In this document: positions 6,358 through 6,376 of the stretch, piece after piece
How the letters are laid out: every line of letters starts with the position of its first letter
Position numbering within the stretch: the stretch's first letter is position 1
Assembly (NCBI GenBank): GCA_025360945.1
Contig: JANYBE010000200.1
Span: 1 to 6,376 of the forward strand
Source of the DNA: Rhizobacter sp.
Lineage (GTDB): Bacteria > Pseudomonadota > Gammaproteobacteria > Burkholderiales > Burkholderiaceae_C
DNA: 6,376 nucleotides
Direction of reading: 5' to 3'
Position numbers and translations under genes: made by a program
Notes under the pieces: model-generated
The model's database searches: none
Told to the model about the DNA's origin: nothing
The model's input: the letters and a program-made list of their open reading frames with translations, nothing else

Positions 6358-6376
6358 ATGGACACCAAAGTCAATC
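6358..6376 (+). CDS. pstB: Start of the phosphate ABC transporter ATPase PstB (3' end outside window)
   Basis: Only six codons (MDTKVN) and one further base are inside the window. The ATG is preceded at 6 nt by GAGG (6348-6351), which overlaps the pstA stop codon, so translation is probably coupled. The call rests on position: pstB directly follows pstA in practically every pst operon. PstB would be the cytosolic ABC ATPase that powers phosphate import. No ATPase motif is visible here. Confidence 0.8.

Overview
The window is GC-rich DNA from a bacterium, most likely a betaproteobacterium of the order Burkholderiales. Two things point there. The run ftsH-folP-glmM followed by pstS-pstC-pstA-pstB is the arrangement I know from that group. 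The FtsH, FolP, GlmM and PstS proteins also read like Burkholderiales homologues. No species or genus can be named from the sequence alone. Apart from the ends, all genes look intact, with no sign of a mobile element, CRISPR array, tRNA or rRNA.

Left part (1-2706, + strand): the 3' end of ftsH (membrane AAA+ zinc protease), then a strong GC hairpin, then folP (dihydropteroate synthase) and glmM (phosphoglucosamine mutase). folP and glmM are 30 nt apart and probably share a transcript. This is housekeeping: membrane protein quality control, folate synthesis and UDP-GlcNAc precursor supply.

Middle (2707-3374): a single gene on the - strand encodes a small lipoprotein made of one fasciclin (FAS1) domain. 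It is convergent with glmM and divergent from pstS. The roughly 160 bp between it and pstS carries two back-to-back sets of 7-bp repeats at 11-bp spacing that match the PhoB-binding Pho box. Each set has a plausible -10 element 10 nt downstream, one facing pstS and one facing the FAS1 gene.

Right part (3375-6376, + strand): pstS (periplasmic phosphate-binding protein), pstC and pstA (the two membrane permease subunits), and the first codons of what is almost certainly pstB (ATPase). Spacing tightens along the operon: 33 nt between pstS and pstC, a 4-nt ATGA overlap between pstC and pstA, and 8 nt between pstA and pstB. Together they form the high-affinity phosphate ABC importer, expected to be induced by PhoB under phosphate starvation.

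The core genes are ordinary. The part most worth a second look is the inference that the FAS1 lipoprotein is a phosphate-starvation gene sharing a bidirectional Pho control region with the pst operon. I found no convincing evidence of a wholly new system.
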